DNA of 64,000 nt from Bradyrhizobium sp. U87765 SZCCT0048 (GTDB lineage Bacteria > Pseudomonadota > Alphaproteobacteria > Rhizobiales > Xanthobacteraceae), in the NCBI RefSeq assembly GCF_018131225.1, contig NZ_JAFCMM010000001.1, forward strand, positions 992,001 to 1,056,000, in the 5' to 3' direction. Below the pieces are notes generated by a model. The model was not told the origin of the DNA. It saw nothing but the letters and a program-made list of their open reading frames with translations, and did no database searches. A program made the position numbers and the translations under genes. The stretch's first letter is position 1; every line of letters begins with the position of its first letter. Below, in pieces: positions 18,111 to 25,989 of the stretch.

Positions 18111-18917
18111 CTACAGCAGAAACGACAGCGCGGTCTCACACCGTTCCTCGACCTTCAATGCCAGAAGGTCATCGGCGCGTGTCCGGCCCAGATTGATCGC
18201 GGCAATCGGAATACCGCGGCGCGCCGCCATCTGCGCGAACCGAAACCCGGAATAGACCATCAGCGAAGAACCGACGATGAGCATGGCATCGGCCTGCTCC
18301 ATGGCCTGCCGGGCGGCAGTGACCTGCTCTGCCGGGACGTTCTCGCCAAAGAAAACGACATCCGGCTTGAGCATGCCGCCACACGCTGCGCAGGGCGGCA
18401 CGGCAAAGCCGGAGAAGTCGACGAGATCGAGATCGGCATCGCCATCCGGCAAGGTGGCCGCATCGAGGTCGACCCAATCGGCGTTGAGACGCACCAGTTC
18501 GTCCTGGACCTTCGCGCGGCTGATCGTGGCCGAACACGCCAGACATCGGACGAGATCGAGACGCCCGTGCAGATCGATCACTGCCGTGCTGCCGGCGGCC
18601 TGATGCAGCCGGTCGACGTTTTGCGTCAACAGAAGCTGGCAACGGCCGGCGGCCTCGAGGCGCGCCAGGGCGCGGTGCGCATCGTTGGGCGTCGCCTGCC
18701 CGAACCGCGGCCAGCCAATCATGCTGCGCGCCCAATAGCGGCGGCGTGTCAGGTCCTCGGCCACGAACGCCTGAAAACGGACCGGCGGCGCGCGCTTCCA
18801 CTCCCCGTTGCCGTCGCGATAGTCCGGGATGCCCGAACTGGTGCTGCAGCCCGCCCCGGTCAGGACAAACAGCCGCTGGTGCCCTTCGATGAAGGCCGTA
18901 AGTGAAGAGTTTCCCAT
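18111..18917 (-). CDS. Sir2-family NAD-dependent protein deacylase
   Basis: 268 residues, resembling class II (SIRT4-like) sirtuins. NAD-binding motifs are LTGAGCSTSSGIPDYRD (19-35) and TQNVDRLHQ (98-106). The catalytic base is His117 in DLHG. Zinc is held by Cys125, Cys128, Cys176 and Cys179. GSSLMVYSG and AINLGRT complete the Rossmann fold. It removes acyl groups from lysines using NAD in the cytoplasm; the targets are unknown. The gene stands alone. Confidence 0.93.
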   Translation of the reverse strand: MGNSSLTAFIEGHQRLFVLTGAGCSTSSGIPDYRDGNGEWKRAPPVRFQAFVAEDLTRRRYWARSMIGWPRFGQATPNDAHRALARLEAAGRCQLLLTQNVDRLHQAAGSTAVIDLHGRLDLVRCLACSATISRAKVQDELVRLNADWVDLDAATLPDGDADLDLVDFSGFAVPPCAACGGMLKPDVVFFGENVPAEQVTAARQAMEQADAMLIVGSSLMVYSGFRFAQMAARRGIPIAAINLGRTRADDLLALKVEERCETALSFLL

Positions 18918-18956
18918 GCGCCCGATATCTAGGCGCTTCCAGCCGGAATACCAGTG

Positions 18957-19124
18957 ATGCGCGCCGGCTCGTCCCGGGCCATCGCCGGAGCCTGCGCCTA
19001 TCTTGCTGCCCCTTCCGGCGGGTTCGTCACCGGCAAAACGCTCACCGTCGACGGCGGCGGGCGGCTCTGGGGTGAAATCTGGACAACAGGCAAGTCATCC
19101 TATTTTTCGCGGTCACCGAAGTAG
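18957..19124 (+). pseudogene. 3' fragment of a short-chain dehydrogenase
   Basis: 55 codons from an ATG to TAG. The first two thirds read ACAYLAAPSGGFVTGKTLTV then DGGGRLWGEIW, the standard C-terminal end of a short-chain dehydrogenase/reductase (the FVTG...TVDGG element). The Rossmann core and active site are absent, and nothing upstream restores them because the sirtuin start intervenes. It is a relic of an insertion, deletion or rearrangement. Confidence 0.65.
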
Positions 19125-19261
19125 AAATTGTTCACTCCGTGCCCGCGATACGGCTTGCTGATCTCCGGGACCGGCTTGCCCGCACGGATTGAGGGCTGCT
19201 CGAACGCCTCGTGATCGGCCGAGCGGGAACCGGCCAATATCGCGTCTCCAACGATCGGCTT
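19100..19261 (-). pseudogene. possible C-terminal remnant of an unidentified gene
   Basis: The minus-strand frame ending here reads AGKPVPEISKPYRGHGVNNF then YFGDREK and stop, preceded by KPIVGDAILAGSRSADHEAF. Composition looks like real protein, unlike the arginine-rich shadows nearby, but I cannot name the family. It overlaps the end of the short-chain dehydrogenase fragment, as expected at a deletion junction. Borders are guesses. Confidence 0.25.
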
Positions 19262-19379
19262 TTCAAGGGTCGATTCAGGGCGTATCCACGCGGGTCCATG
19301 TGACTGACCAGTGTCGCAGATCCGGCTGGGGCGATATCCAGACCGGCGCCGACACGCCTCCGGATCCGTAGCGCCCGTC

Positions 19380-20450
19380 ATGAGCAATCCTTCCGAATTT
19401 CTCTGGTACATCCCCAACGACGTCAAGGCCGGCCACCGCGGCGATGCCGTTGCCGCTGACCACAACAGCCTCGAGACTTTGACCGGCCAGGCCCGCGCCC
19501 TCGAAGACAATGGCTGGAAGGGCGCCTTGATCGGCACCGGTTGGGGACGACCGGACACGTTCACGGTGGCGACTGCACTCAGCGCGCGCACGACCACCTT
19601 CGAACCGCTCATCGCGATCCGCCCGGGCTACTGGCAGCCAGCCCATTTCGCGTCCGCAGCCGCGACGCTCGACCAATTATCGGGCGGACGTGTGCGGATC
19701 AATATCGTGTCCGGCAAGGACAACCTTGCCGCCTACGGCGACAGCGACGGTGGCCAGGAGCATCGCTACGCCCGCACCAGGGAATTCATGCGACTGGTCC
19801 GCCGGCTGTGGACCGAGGAGAACGTCAACTTCACAGGCGATCATTTCCAGGTGACCGGCTCGACGGCCGCGCCGCGCATCACGCCCCGGCATGACCGTCG
19901 CCATCCGCCGCTGTATTTCGGCGGAGCCTCGGAGGCGGCCGAGCGCGTCGCGGCAGCGGAGGCCGACGTCCAATTGTTCTGGGGCGAGCCGCTCGACGGG
20001 GTCAGGGAGCGGATCGATCGCCTGAGAGCGTTGAGCGCCCAGCTCGATCGCGACCTCCCTCCCCTCGCATTCGGCCTGCGCATCACCACCGTCGTTCGCG
20101 AAACCTCGCAGCAAGCCTGGGCCGACGCCGAAGCCAGGGTGGCCGAGATGGCGAAAACGAATGGCGCGGGCTGGCAGGACCACAGGGAGGCCGTGGCCGT
20201 GGGACAACGACGGCTGCTGGATCTCCACACCCGGGGCGACGTCATCGACGACAATCTCTACACCGCGCCCGGGAAATTCGGCGGCGGCGGCGCCGGAACG
20301 ACCTGGCTGGTCGGCTCGGCCGACGAGGTCGCCCGCTCGCTCCGCAAGTACCAGGCGCTCGGCATCACCCACTTCGTGCTGTCGGACACGCCTTATTTGC
20401 AGGAGATCAAGCGCCAGGGCGCATCGCTGCTGCCCCTGCTCAGGGATTGA
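19380..20450 (+). CDS. LLM-class flavin monooxygenase, alkanesulfonate type
   Basis: 356 residues, bacterial luciferase-like TIM barrel close to SsuD. Typical segments are FLWYIPN at the start, LIAIRPGYWQPAHFASAAAT, LDQLSGGRVRINIVSG, REFMRLVRRLW, PPLYFGGASEAAERVAA, and a C-terminal WLVGSADEVARSLRKYQALG. SsuD enzymes use reduced FMN and oxygen to cleave C-S bonds of alkanesulfonates. No flavin reductase or sulfonate transporter is nearby, so the substrate is uncertain. The ATG start lacks a good ribosome site, and the preceding 460 bases are gene debris. Confidence 0.85.
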   Translation: MSNPSEFLWYIPNDVKAGHRGDAVAADHNSLETLTGQARALEDNGWKGALIGTGWGRPDTFTVATALSARTTTFEPLIAIRPGYWQPAHFASAAATLDQLSGGRVRINIVSGKDNLAAYGDSDGGQEHRYARTREFMRLVRRLWTEENVNFTGDHFQVTGSTAAPRITPRHDRRHPPLYFGGASEAAERVAAAEADVQLFWGEPLDGVRERIDRLRALSAQLDRDLPPLAFGLRITTVVRETSQQAWADAEARVAEMAKTNGAGWQDHREAVAVGQRRLLDLHTRGDVIDDNLYTAPGKFGGGGAGTTWLVGSADEVARSLRKYQALGITHFVLSDTPYLQEIKRQGASLLPLLRD

Positions 20451-20528
20451 GCGCGCCCACCGAAGTTGCGCCCCGGCGCCGCCGCTTTTCGTCCCGGCGC
20501 CGAGGCGACGTTTGTGATGTCGCCGCAA

Positions 20529-21269
20529 TCACGATCGCCGATCATAGACGTCCCGGAACAGCAGCATCCGCGCCAGATGACGCTCGTTGTTGTGCGGGAA
20601 GCCGCATTGCGCAGCGAACGCATCCGCGTCCCGGTAAGTACCGAACAGCCTGTCCCAGATCGGCAGGTCGCCGTAGTTGCCGGCATGGACGTCAAGCTCG
20701 TGATGCAACGAGTGCAGCTCGGGCGTCTGAATGAAGTACTTCAGCCAGCGAGGAGACTTGTAGTTGGAGTGGTAGAAGAACTCGCCCGTCGCCGCGAACA
20801 CGTTGAACCACATCGCGCCCTCGATCGAGCACCCCAGCAGGGGAAAGAGGATGACCGCGGCGAGCGCACCATCAGCCAAAATCTCGACAGGATGCTTGTA
20901 GAACGACGTGATCGTCTCGATCCGGACCGGGGAATGATGCACCTGATGGAACAACACCCACCATCCGTTCATGTGGCGAATCCGGTGCCACCAGTAGCAA
21001 AAGAACGTTCCGATCAGCCAGGCGGCAAATCCCTCGACCAGAGGGGGCCGCAATGCCCTGAAGTCGAACAGCGATGCGCCTCCGAACAGGTGCATCCAGA
21101 GCCTGCTCGTCGCCAGCGTAAGCCCGACCTGAAACAGCGTGATCAGCAGGGCACGGCCATACCAACCCGGCGCGTTGGGCAATTCCCGGCCAGGCCGAAC
21201 CCGCTCCAGGATCATGAAAGCGACGGCAGACAGCACGATGAGCAATGAGGTGAGGACGAGGGTCGTCAT
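20529..21269 (-). CDS. sterol desaturase/fatty acid hydroxylase family protein
   Basis: 246 residues, membrane di-iron oxygenase family. The eight-histidine pattern is visible: HRIRH (95-99), HQVHH (108-112), and HSLHH (186-190) with a further His in FFYHSNY. Hydrophobic segments lie near 3-22, 40-60, 82-95 and 133-150. Such enzymes hydroxylate or desaturate lipids, sterols, carotenoids or related hydrophobic substrates in the inner membrane. No partner gene indicates which. It converges with the flavin monooxygenase. Confidence 0.88.
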   Translation of the reverse strand: MTTLVLTSLLIVLSAVAFMILERVRPGRELPNAPGWYGRALLITLFQVGLTLATSRLWMHLFGGASLFDFRALRPPLVEGFAAWLIGTFFCYWWHRIRHMNGWWVLFHQVHHSPVRIETITSFYKHPVEILADGALAAVILFPLLGCSIEGAMWFNVFAATGEFFYHSNYKSPRWLKYFIQTPELHSLHHELDVHAGNYGDLPIWDRLFGTYRDADAFAAQCGFPHNNERHLARMLLFRDVYDRRS

Positions 21270-21366
21270 GACGGATCACCTTGTGTGAAGATCCCGGCGA
21301 TGCCGGGTCTCTTGGGACCGTCATGAGGACAACAGTTCAGCCTCCCTCCGTCGATGACACGCACGT

Positions 21367-21430
21367 GCTAGAGCCTTTTCGAGCGAAGTGGGTACCGGTC
21401 CGCGTGAACAAAACGCGTCGAGACAAGAAT
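21367..21430. repeat. Bradyrhizobiaceae-type intergenic repeat copy
   Basis: The stretch beginning CTAGAGCCTTTTCGAGCGAA and continuing GTGGGTACCGGTCCGCGTGA, then ACAAAACGCGTC, matches from memory a short element scattered between genes in Bradyrhizobium and Rhodopseudomonas genomes (consensus near TTTTCGAGCGAAGTGG, ACCGGTTCGCGTGAA, AAAACGCGTC). It lies between the sterol-desaturase-like and LuxR-type genes. It is the only copy I noticed in the window. Confidence 0.65.
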
Positions 21431-21512
21431 CCCGAGCGCGTTTGCGATTCCATCCAAAGAGACCGCGCCGGACGCCTGGAGCTTCCATTCAGCCCGATCG
21501 ACCACCTCCCGG

Positions 21513-22295
21513 CTATTTCAGGGCCGCGATCAGTTGGCTGCGTCTGGTGATGCCGAGCCGCTCATAAATGCCACGGAAGTGATTTCCGACGGTGTGCTCG
21601 GAGATCCCAAGACGCGACGCAATGGTCTTGTCCGGAAGGCCCATCAGCGCCAGATCGACCAGTTGTCTCTGACGATTGGTCAGTCGCGCAAGATCGATGG
21701 GAGACCGCGCGACCTGCTCCGTCGCCAGAAATAGCGTATGGAGAACCGGCGCGACAAGATTGAGCGACGCCCGCGTTTGGATCGGATCCCCGACTGCGAC
21801 GCCGGAAAAACTGATATAGGTTCCGGCGCTGGCAAAGGGATCGACGACGCCGTGGGCGGCGACGGCGCCGAGCGAAAACCGCTTGATCTCCTCGAGTTCG
21901 CGAGCGGTGGCGAAATCCGGCGGGTCGGCAGGATCGAGAATGAAAGCCGCGCGGTTCTGCACCCACCAGGCAAAGCAGCCCCGCAACGCCAGATCGAACG
22001 CATCTTCGAGACCTGCGACAAAATCGGGATGATGACCCGAGGTCACCAGGCTGCGCATGCGGATACGGCCACCGGACAAGCGACCGTAACCGCCGAGAAA
22101 GCGCTCGAAAGGCAGGAAACGCCGCAACGGTCCCTCGACCCATTGCAGGATTTGGTCCTCCGTGACCTCGCCCATCGGAACGGCGGTCAGCGCGTCGATC
22201 CAGGCGGCCAGATTCGTCCCCGACTGGCTCGCCTCCCGCTCCGGCCGGCGACCGCGTTTTGTCACACTGCGCCGCCCTCGCCCCGATCCGCTCAT
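21513..22295 (-). CDS. LuxR-type (GerE) transcriptional regulator
   Basis: 260 residues. The C-terminal GerE helix-turn-helix is clear: LARLTNRQRQLVDLALMGLP, then KTIASRLGISEHTVGNHFRG and IYERLGITRRSQL. The N-terminal 190 residues are a sensory domain without a conserved acyl-homoserine-lactone pattern; its form (WVEGPLRRFLPFERFLGGYG) recalls EpsA-like regulators. The first 25 residues are basic and may be a mis-extended start. Effector and targets are unknown. It is divergent from the beta-helix protein gene, which it could control. Confidence 0.82.
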   Translation of the reverse strand: MSGSGRGRRSVTKRGRRPEREASQSGTNLAAWIDALTAVPMGEVTEDQILQWVEGPLRRFLPFERFLGGYGRLSGGRIRMRSLVTSGHHPDFVAGLEDAFDLALRGCFAWWVQNRAAFILDPADPPDFATARELEEIKRFSLGAVAAHGVVDPFASAGTYISFSGVAVGDPIQTRASLNLVAPVLHTLFLATEQVARSPIDLARLTNRQRQLVDLALMGLPDKTIASRLGISEHTVGNHFRGIYERLGITRRSQLIAALK

Positions 22296-22508
22296 GCCCC
22301 CTACTCACGTTCGTCCGACCAGCCGACATTGCAGGCCATCGCCATTCGCCGGCTGCCGCGTCCGGAGGCGATGGTTACTCAAGGGCCCATCGATCGCAAC
22401 GTTTCCGTTATCGATCCATCTCTCTGAAGGTCTTCCCCCATAAACCACGCTCTCGGCACTGGGGCGTCAATCGCCAGCAGGCCTAGATTTCGTCGCATCG
22501 ACATGCAG

Positions 22509-22548
22509 CGTGTCCCCGACGGACGCGACGCCAATGGAGTGGGACACG
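22509..22548 (+). promoter_or_regulatory. inverted repeat over the translation start region
   Basis: CGTGTCCC and GGGACACG are perfect complements 24 bases apart, and the right arm ends four bases before the ATG of the beta-helix gene. The only GGAG-like ribosome site lies in the loop. Folding in the mRNA could therefore alter access to the start. Confidence 0.45.
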
Positions 22549-22552
22549 AAAA

Positions 22553-24001
22553 ATGCGTATCAACATCGTGACCGATCCCGCGTTCTGGGCCGACCCGACC
22601 AACACCACGGACAGCACTGCCGCCTTCGCGGCCGCACTCGCCGGCCCCTCCGTCGCCATCGTTCCGCCGGGCACGTACAAGATCGGCAATCTGGTCGTCC
22701 CGAGCGGAGCCTCCCTGATCGGCTACTCCGCATTCGGGTACGGCAACTCGTTCGGCGTCAGCACCCCGACGACCCTGGTGGCGCTCAACAGCACGACCAC
22801 GCGCGTACTCAACGTCGACGGCGCATCGAACGTCGTTCTGGCCGGCTTCCAGATCGATTGCGACTACGCCCTCAACAATGTGCAGAACGCAACCTGCGAC
22901 GGCATCTCCGCCGGCTCCAGCGTGCTGAACATGCGGGACGTCACCGTGCGGATGGGGCGCTACGGCCTTGGCGGCGCCGTCTCCAGCGGCACGAACAGGT
23001 CGACCGGGAGCGGCTGCTATCTCAGCAACTGTCAATTTTTCGGATGCGTCACCGGTGTCGGCGACCTCGTCGACGCCTGGTTGACCAACTGCTACATGAG
23101 CTACTGCACGAGCGGCGCAGTCTTTACCGGGCAGTCCGGCTCGATCACCATGGTCGGCTGCCGGGTCGAGTGGAACACCGCCAATGGCATCGAGATCGAC
23201 AACGCCTCCGACATCATCGTTTCGAGTACGACGTTCGACCGCAACTTCGTGTCAGGTCTGTACCTCAACGGCACCTATATGGCATCGATCACAGGCTGCT
23301 ATTTCAAGCGGAACGGCCGCAACCTCGACGGCAATTCCTGCCATATTCATCTCAATTCCGCGGGGGCCATCACGGTCACCGGCTGCACCTCCCGCCATGG
23401 CAAGGACGACGACGGCACCGGCAACGACTCTCCCGCGATCTGGGTTCGCGAGAGCGGCACCAGCGACAATATCAGCTTCGTCGGCAATGATCTGTCGGGG
23501 ACCACCGCGCCCGCGCCGATGACCCTGGCCGGCTTCTGGGCTGGAAATCTGCCGACGGACTATACGCTCTCGAGCAATGTCGGCCTGCTGATGGACGAGC
23601 GATCGATCGGCCGACCGATCGTGCGCAGCGGATTTCCGTGCCAGGATCTTCAAAGCCTGAACCTGTCGGCAAATACTAGCGGCACAATGGTATTCGTCCA
23701 CGATCCCGTGCCGGCCTACAGCGGCGTCTCGCACAAGTTGCGCGTGACCGCGCGCAATCAGAGCACCGGCGTGATGTATGTCACCGAATTCAACTACCTG
23801 ATCCAGCACGAGAGCGGCACGCCCACCGTCATGCCGTCAGCCGCTTTCGGAACAATCGGCAGCGCCGGCTATATCGCGTTCGGCTCCGGTACGCTGCAAC
23901 TGAGCTGGACCGGGATCGCCGCCGATGCGTCGAGCTATTCACTCCGCATCCAGAACACGAGCAGTACGGCGATCCACTTCGTCACCGCTCAACTCTGCTG
24001 A
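22553..24001 (+). CDS. right-handed beta-helix protein, tailspike/pectate-lyase-like
   Basis: 482 residues. The first 50 residues (DPTNTTDSTAAFAAAL, then VAIVPPGTYKIGNLVVPSGA) are the standard opening of pectate_lyase_3-type beta-helices such as phage tailspikes. Regular coils rich in Asn, Cys, Ser and Gly follow to about residue 330 (for example GCRVEWNTANGIEIDNASDI and STTFDRNFVSGLYLNGTY). A separate C-terminal beta domain of about 130 residues ends HFVTAQLC. There is no signal peptide and no phage gene around it. It may bind or cut polysaccharide; catalytic residues cannot be assigned. Confidence 0.75.
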   Translation: MRINIVTDPAFWADPTNTTDSTAAFAAALAGPSVAIVPPGTYKIGNLVVPSGASLIGYSAFGYGNSFGVSTPTTLVALNSTTTRVLNVDGASNVVLAGFQIDCDYALNNVQNATCDGISAGSSVLNMRDVTVRMGRYGLGGAVSSGTNRSTGSGCYLSNCQFFGCVTGVGDLVDAWLTNCYMSYCTSGAVFTGQSGSITMVGCRVEWNTANGIEIDNASDIIVSSTTFDRNFVSGLYLNGTYMASITGCYFKRNGRNLDGNSCHIHLNSAGAITVTGCTSRHGKDDDGTGNDSPAIWVRESGTSDNISFVGNDLSGTTAPAPMTLAGFWAGNLPTDYTLSSNVGLLMDERSIGRPIVRSGFPCQDLQSLNLSANTSGTMVFVHDPVPAYSGVSHKLRVTARNQSTGVMYVTEFNYLIQHESGTPTVMPSAAFGTIGSAGYIAFGSGTLQLSWTGIAADASSYSLRIQNTSSTAIHFVTAQLC

Positions 24002-24134
24002 GCGGCGGACCACGTGCCGGACATCTGGAACGGGCGGCCATGGCGTCCAATCCGGCGCGAGGCGCGCAGCACCGGCACAGACCGGCCGCTGCGGCCTCGG
24101 CGAAAGGCCGCCACGTCGCCCCCGCAAGATCCCC

Positions 24135-25136
24135 CTATCGGTCGACGATCGCGATGAAAGCGCGTGCGATCGCGGCCGCGGAGAGACCATAGCGTTCAAA
24201 CAGGAAGCTCGCCGTGCCGCCATCGGCAAAGACATCGGGAATGCCGACACGGGCAAATGGCACAGCCATGCCTGCCTCACTGAGGATTTCCGCGACAGCC
24301 GAACCAAGCCCACCGACAACGCTGTGGTTTTCGGCCGTGAGCAGCGGCTTTCCGGTTCGCGCCAGGTCGAGGACCCCCTCGCGATCGAACGGCTTGAGCG
24401 TATGGGCGTTGACCACCGCGACATCGATGCCACGCGCGAGAAGATCGTCCGCCGCTTCCAGCGCGAGCGCGACCATGACGCCGGACGCCAGGATCGTGCC
24501 GTCACGGCCGGAGCGGACAGGCTGCAGCTTCCCGAGCGCGAGCTTGGGGGCGTCGGCCGGGATTATCAGGGGCATCTCTCCGCGCTTGATGCGCATATAC
24601 ACCGGACCGCGATGGGCGGCGATCGCCTCGACCATGTCGGCTACCTGATCGCCGTCGGCAGGCTCCACCACCATCATGTTCGGTACCGCCCGCATGATGG
24701 CGACGTCGTCAATGGCCTGATGGGTGGGGCCACCCGGCGAGGTGAGCCCCGGCATGAAGCCAACGAGCTTTACGTTCGCATTTGGATAGGCGATCTGCAG
24801 CACCACCTGATCGAGCGCACGGCGGGTGGCGAACACCGAGAAGGTGTTGACGAACGGCACATCCCCTTCACGCGCCATGCCGGAGGCGACGCACATCAAA
24901 TTGGCCTCCGCGACGCCGAAATTGAAGAAACGATCCGGAATCTGGTCTCGAAACAGATCGGTCTCGGTCGGCCCGGTGAGGTCGGCGCCGAGGCACACCA
25001 CATTCGGATCCCGCTGCGCCAGCGCCACCAGCGCCTGGCCATAGGCCTTCATTTTCAGCGGCGTATCCTTGCGCCAGATCGGCGCCGACTTGGCAATGGT
25101 GATTCCCGGCGCGGATCGCAGAGCGGCAGTGGACAT
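24135..25136 (-). CDS. transketolase, C-terminal (Pyr/TKC) subunit
   Basis: 333 residues, the pyrimidine-binding and C-terminal halves of a split transketolase. The thiamine-activating Glu lies in FNFGVAEANLMCVASGMA, followed by PFVNTFSVFATRRALDQV; the C-terminal domain holds GRDGTILASGVMVALALEAA. It must pair with the N-terminal subunit encoded three bases upstream. Split transketolases of this kind are mostly found in catabolic clusters rather than the pentose phosphate pathway. It is the last gene of an operon with an aminotransferase and a peptide-type importer. Confidence 0.93.
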   Translation of the reverse strand: MSTAALRSAPGITIAKSAPIWRKDTPLKMKAYGQALVALAQRDPNVVCLGADLTGPTETDLFRDQIPDRFFNFGVAEANLMCVASGMAREGDVPFVNTFSVFATRRALDQVVLQIAYPNANVKLVGFMPGLTSPGGPTHQAIDDVAIMRAVPNMMVVEPADGDQVADMVEAIAAHRGPVYMRIKRGEMPLIIPADAPKLALGKLQPVRSGRDGTILASGVMVALALEAADDLLARGIDVAVVNAHTLKPFDREGVLDLARTGKPLLTAENHSVVGGLGSAVAEILSEAGMAVPFARVGIPDVFADGGTASFLFERYGLSAAAIARAFIAIVDR

Positions 25137-25139
25137 CGA

Positions 25140-25979
25140 TCAGGCCTCCAGCTCGGCCAGGGCGCGCGCGGCGACCTCCGGCGGCAATTTAAGGAAATGA
25201 CTGTAGGTGCCGGCGAGGAAGGACACGCCATGGCCCGGCACGGTGGTTGCGATGATCGCCGTCGGCCGATCCTTCACCTGCCTGGCAGTATCGAGCGCGT
25301 CCAGCACCTGTGGCACCGCGTTGCCGTCGATGCTGACCACATGCCACCCGAACGCCGCCCACTTCGCCGCGATGTCGCCCATGTCAATGACGCGGTCGGT
25401 GCGACCATCCACCTGCATGTTGTTGACATCGACGATCGCGCAGACGTTGGACAGGCCGAAGCTCGCGGCAGCCATCGCCGCTTCCCAGGTCTGCCCTTCC
25501 TGCAACTCGCCATCGCCGATCACGACATAGACGCGGGACGGCTGGCCACGCCGGCGCAGTGTCAGCGCCTTGCCGAGCGCGACCGACAGGCCCATGCCGA
25601 GCGAACCGCAGGTCGCCTCCACGCCGGGCAGTCGCTCGGACGCGATGATCTCCATCGGGCTGCCGTCACGGCCATAGTCGTCCATCAGCTCCATCGCCAT
25701 GCAGCCGCTCTCTGCAAGTGCGGCGAACAGCCCGACACCGTAATGCGCCGGCGACAGCAGGAACTGGTCGCGGTCCGGCCAGGCGAGATCGTCGGGCCGG
25801 TAAGCCATTTCGTGAAAATACAGAGCCGCGAGAATATCGGCTGAGCCGAGCCCCTGCCCGGCATATCCTTCGCCCAGCGGCGCGACCATCCGCACCACAT
25901 GGCTGCGCAGGCGCCTGGCTTTGGCCTCGATCTCGGCGGCAGGCAACGCGAGGCCGCGCGGTGGTGTCCAGTTGGTCAT
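25140..25979 (-). CDS. transketolase, N-terminal (PP) subunit
   Basis: 279 residues, the diphosphate-binding half. The thiamine diphosphate motif starts IGDGELQEGQTWEAAMAA and closes with VDVNNMQVDG. SLGMGLSVALGKAL and DQFLLSPAHYGVGLFAALA are typical of the domain. The start is the ATG after GGGAGGGG; an upstream in-frame start would overlap the aminotransferase end. It forms the active enzyme with the following gene, transferring a two-carbon ketol unit between a ketose and an aldehyde. Confidence 0.93.
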   Translation of the reverse strand: MTNWTPPRGLALPAAEIEAKARRLRSHVVRMVAPLGEGYAGQGLGSADILAALYFHEMAYRPDDLAWPDRDQFLLSPAHYGVGLFAALAESGCMAMELMDDYGRDGSPMEIIASERLPGVEATCGSLGMGLSVALGKALTLRRRGQPSRVYVVIGDGELQEGQTWEAAMAAASFGLSNVCAIVDVNNMQVDGRTDRVIDMGDIAAKWAAFGWHVVSIDGNAVPQVLDALDTARQVKDRPTAIIATTVPGHGVSFLAGTYSHFLKLPPEVAARALAELEA

Positions 25980-25989
25980 ACGCCCCTCC

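Noticed and set aside
20451..20528. Repeated CCCGGCGCCG units as a regulatory element
   Set aside because: Two short GC-rich copies in a convergent gap are easily explained by base composition.
24135..25979. Assignment of the split transketolase to sulfoquinovose breakdown
   Set aside because: Split transketolases occur there, but no sulfoquinovosidase, isomerase or sulfonate exporter is present in the cluster.
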